From Thermoplasmatota archaeon (GTDB lineage Archaea > Thermoplasmatota > Penumbrarchaeia > Penumbrarchaeales > Penumbrarchaeaceae), in assembly GCA_030600725.1 (NCBI GenBank), contig JAUVLN010000107.1, positions 1 to 7,198 on the forward strand: a stretch of 7,198 nt of DNA, given 5' to 3'. Under the pieces are notes generated by a model, which was given only the letters and a program-made list of their open reading frames with translations, had not been told where the DNA came from and ran no database searches. Made by a program: the position numbers and the translations under genes. Positions within the stretch are counted from its first letter, which is position 1. Each line of letters opens with the position of its first letter. This document shows positions 6,053 through 7,198 of this stretch, one piece after another.

Positions 6053-7198
6053 TCACTCCTCGTCTTCCCAATCCTCAGACCGGGATCTTCCGATGAAAAT
6101 GAACAGAATGAGTGCCGAAGAGGCGATAACGGCCAGCAACAGTATCAATATCAGCCACCAGGGAAGAAGCTCATCCTTATCGGCACCATCCTCTTTGGCC
6201 GGCTGCGGGCTTTCCCTTTGTATCACGGTAAAATTCACCTGGAGAGCTATTCCTTCGGCACCCGGAACAGATGCCCACAGGACAAGGGTATAATTGCCGG
6301 GAAGAAGGTTGGAGAGGACTGCCCCCTGTACCTCGACCACATTCAGATACCAGACGAACGTCACCTCCCTGTCGTCGGATTCTGTCGCGGTCAGGGTGAT
6401 GTTCTCGTCCGAGTAGAAGGTCTCTCCTTCGTGTGGGGATATGATGGATACGCCCATAGGGCCGGGTATGGGCTCTTCCGGGACCTCCTCCTCGACGGTG
6501 ATATTCCACGCAAAGGACTCCATCTGCTGACCCGAATACAGTACCAGGAGGACCTGGAACGTCTCATTTCCAGATAGGTTGAGATCAAGGGGGGAGATCA
6601 AAATATGGTCCTTTGAGGTTATATTGAAACCCAGCAGGTCCCATATCGAGCTGACCGGGTCCCCGTCGGGATCATGAGCCGAATAGGAGATGTTCAGAAC
6701 CTGATCCATCCCTATCGTGTAATTGCCCTGAGGGGGGTCCAGGAGGTAGGTGAAAGGCCGATCCCTGTCTATTATATGGAGGGCCCAATTCACGCTGATA
6801 CTGTGGTCCGCGTCGGATACGGTTACTTTGATATCGTAAGGAGAGTTCATGGATGAGAGGTTTCCCGTGTAGGATGATCGCAGTGTGAGATCACTTTTTG
6901 ACCCATCATGAAGTTCTCCATCCACATACCAGCTGAAATTCAAGGGATCCCCATCCGGATCTGATACGTTGAGGGATAAAGTGATGTTGTCCGCCTCATA
7001 TATGTAGATCTCATCGCCCGTGGGAGATGCGCCGTTCAGGATCGGTGGCCTGTTGACATCCAACACCGAGATATTCCACTGGAGCCGGTCAGGTTCGCCC
7101 TCGAATGTCACGTTTCCGGGGAGTTTGTACAACAGGATATATGGCTCTTCCCTGCTGGAGCGGTTTCCCGTAAACGATGTGGTGAAGTTGAACCGGTC
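6053..7198 (-). CDS. Membrane-anchored surface protein with Ig/PKD-like repeats (5' end missing)
   Basis: 381 codons plus a TGA stop are visible, and the frame stays open to the right edge. A TTG at 7132 could be taken as a start, but coding similarity continues upstream of it (for example NFTTSFTGN), with no signal peptide, so the true start lies outside the window. Residue numbers here count from the right edge. A repeat ends at VLDVNRPP (45-52). A second Ig/PKD-like domain follows (53-148; SDPDGDPLNFSWYVDGE at 79-95) and ends in IIDRDRP. A third (149-240) contains HDPDGDPVSS (175-184) and a fourth spans about 247-326. DPDGDP loops of this kind often bind calcium. After a polar linker, a membrane helix (345-369) and an acidic tail (SEDWEDEE) follow. 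There are about 17 N-X-S/T sequons. The likely role is as a cell-surface or S-layer-associated adhesion or scaffold protein; no enzymatic domain is visible in this part. Confidence 0.85.
   Translation of the reverse strand, partial: DRFNFTTSFTGNRSSREEPYILLYKLPGNVTFEGEPDRLQWNISVLDVNRPPILNGASPTGDEIYIYEADNITLSLNVSDPDGDPLNFSWYVDGELHDGSKSDLTLRSSYTGNLSSMNSPYDIKVTVSDADHSISVNWALHIIDRDRPFTYLLDPPQGNYTIGMDQVLNISYSAHDPDGDPVSSIWDLLGFNITSKDHILISPLDLNLSGNETFQVLLVLYSGQQMESFAWNITVEEEVPEEPIPGPMGVSIISPHEGETFYSDENITLTATESDDREVTFVWYLNVVEVQGAVLSNLLPGNYTLVLWASVPGAEGIALQVNFTVIQRESPQPAKEDGADKDELLPWWLILILLLAVIASSALILFIFIGRSRSEDWEDEE

Noticed and set aside
7130..7132. TTG as the start codon of the right-edge gene
   Set aside because: The same frame continues without a stop to the edge with further sequon-rich beta sequence, and no signal peptide follows the TTG, as an exported protein would need.

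Overview
The window looks like a piece of an archaeal genome, most probably from the Thermoplasmata side of the Euryarchaeota, although the lineage is an inference. The firmest marker is a complete type II glyceraldehyde-3-phosphate dehydrogenase, the archaeal form of the enzyme. Supporting signs are a KaiC/RAD55-like single-domain ATPase, AT-rich TATA-like boxes at plausible distances before the genes, and large surface proteins rich in N-X-S/T sequons that end in one membrane helix and a short charged tail.

Layout, left to right. (1) 1-940, minus strand: the N-terminal 313 codons of a secreted or surface protein with a concanavalin A/LamG-like beta-sandwich; the gene runs off the left edge. 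(2) 941-1105: a divergent promoter region. (3) 1106-4024, plus strand: a 972-residue membrane-anchored ectoprotein with a signal peptide, a glycoside-hydrolase-like (clan GH-A) TIM barrel, a stack of cadherin-like repeats with VNDPP-type junctions, one membrane helix and a short tail. (4) 4054-4863, minus strand, convergent with (3) and only 29 bases away: a KaiC-like P-loop protein with a non-canonical Walker A. (5) 4864-4990: an intergenic stretch with a terminator-like hairpin, a TATA-like box and an inverted repeat. (6) 4991-6013, minus strand: the GAPDH gene. (7) 6053-7198, minus strand: the C-terminal 381 codons of a second membrane-anchored surface protein made of Ig/PKD-like repeats; its start lies beyond the right edge.

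Three of the five genes encode exported proteins and two encode cytosolic ones. Nothing shows that they form one pathway. The most interesting item is the putative surface glycosidase, whose two expected catalytic glutamates are in place but which I cannot assign to a named family. The left-edge gene is visibly richer in A+T and nearly free of glycosylation sequons, unlike the two other surface proteins, so it may have a different history. No tRNA, rRNA, CRISPR array or insertion sequence was seen.
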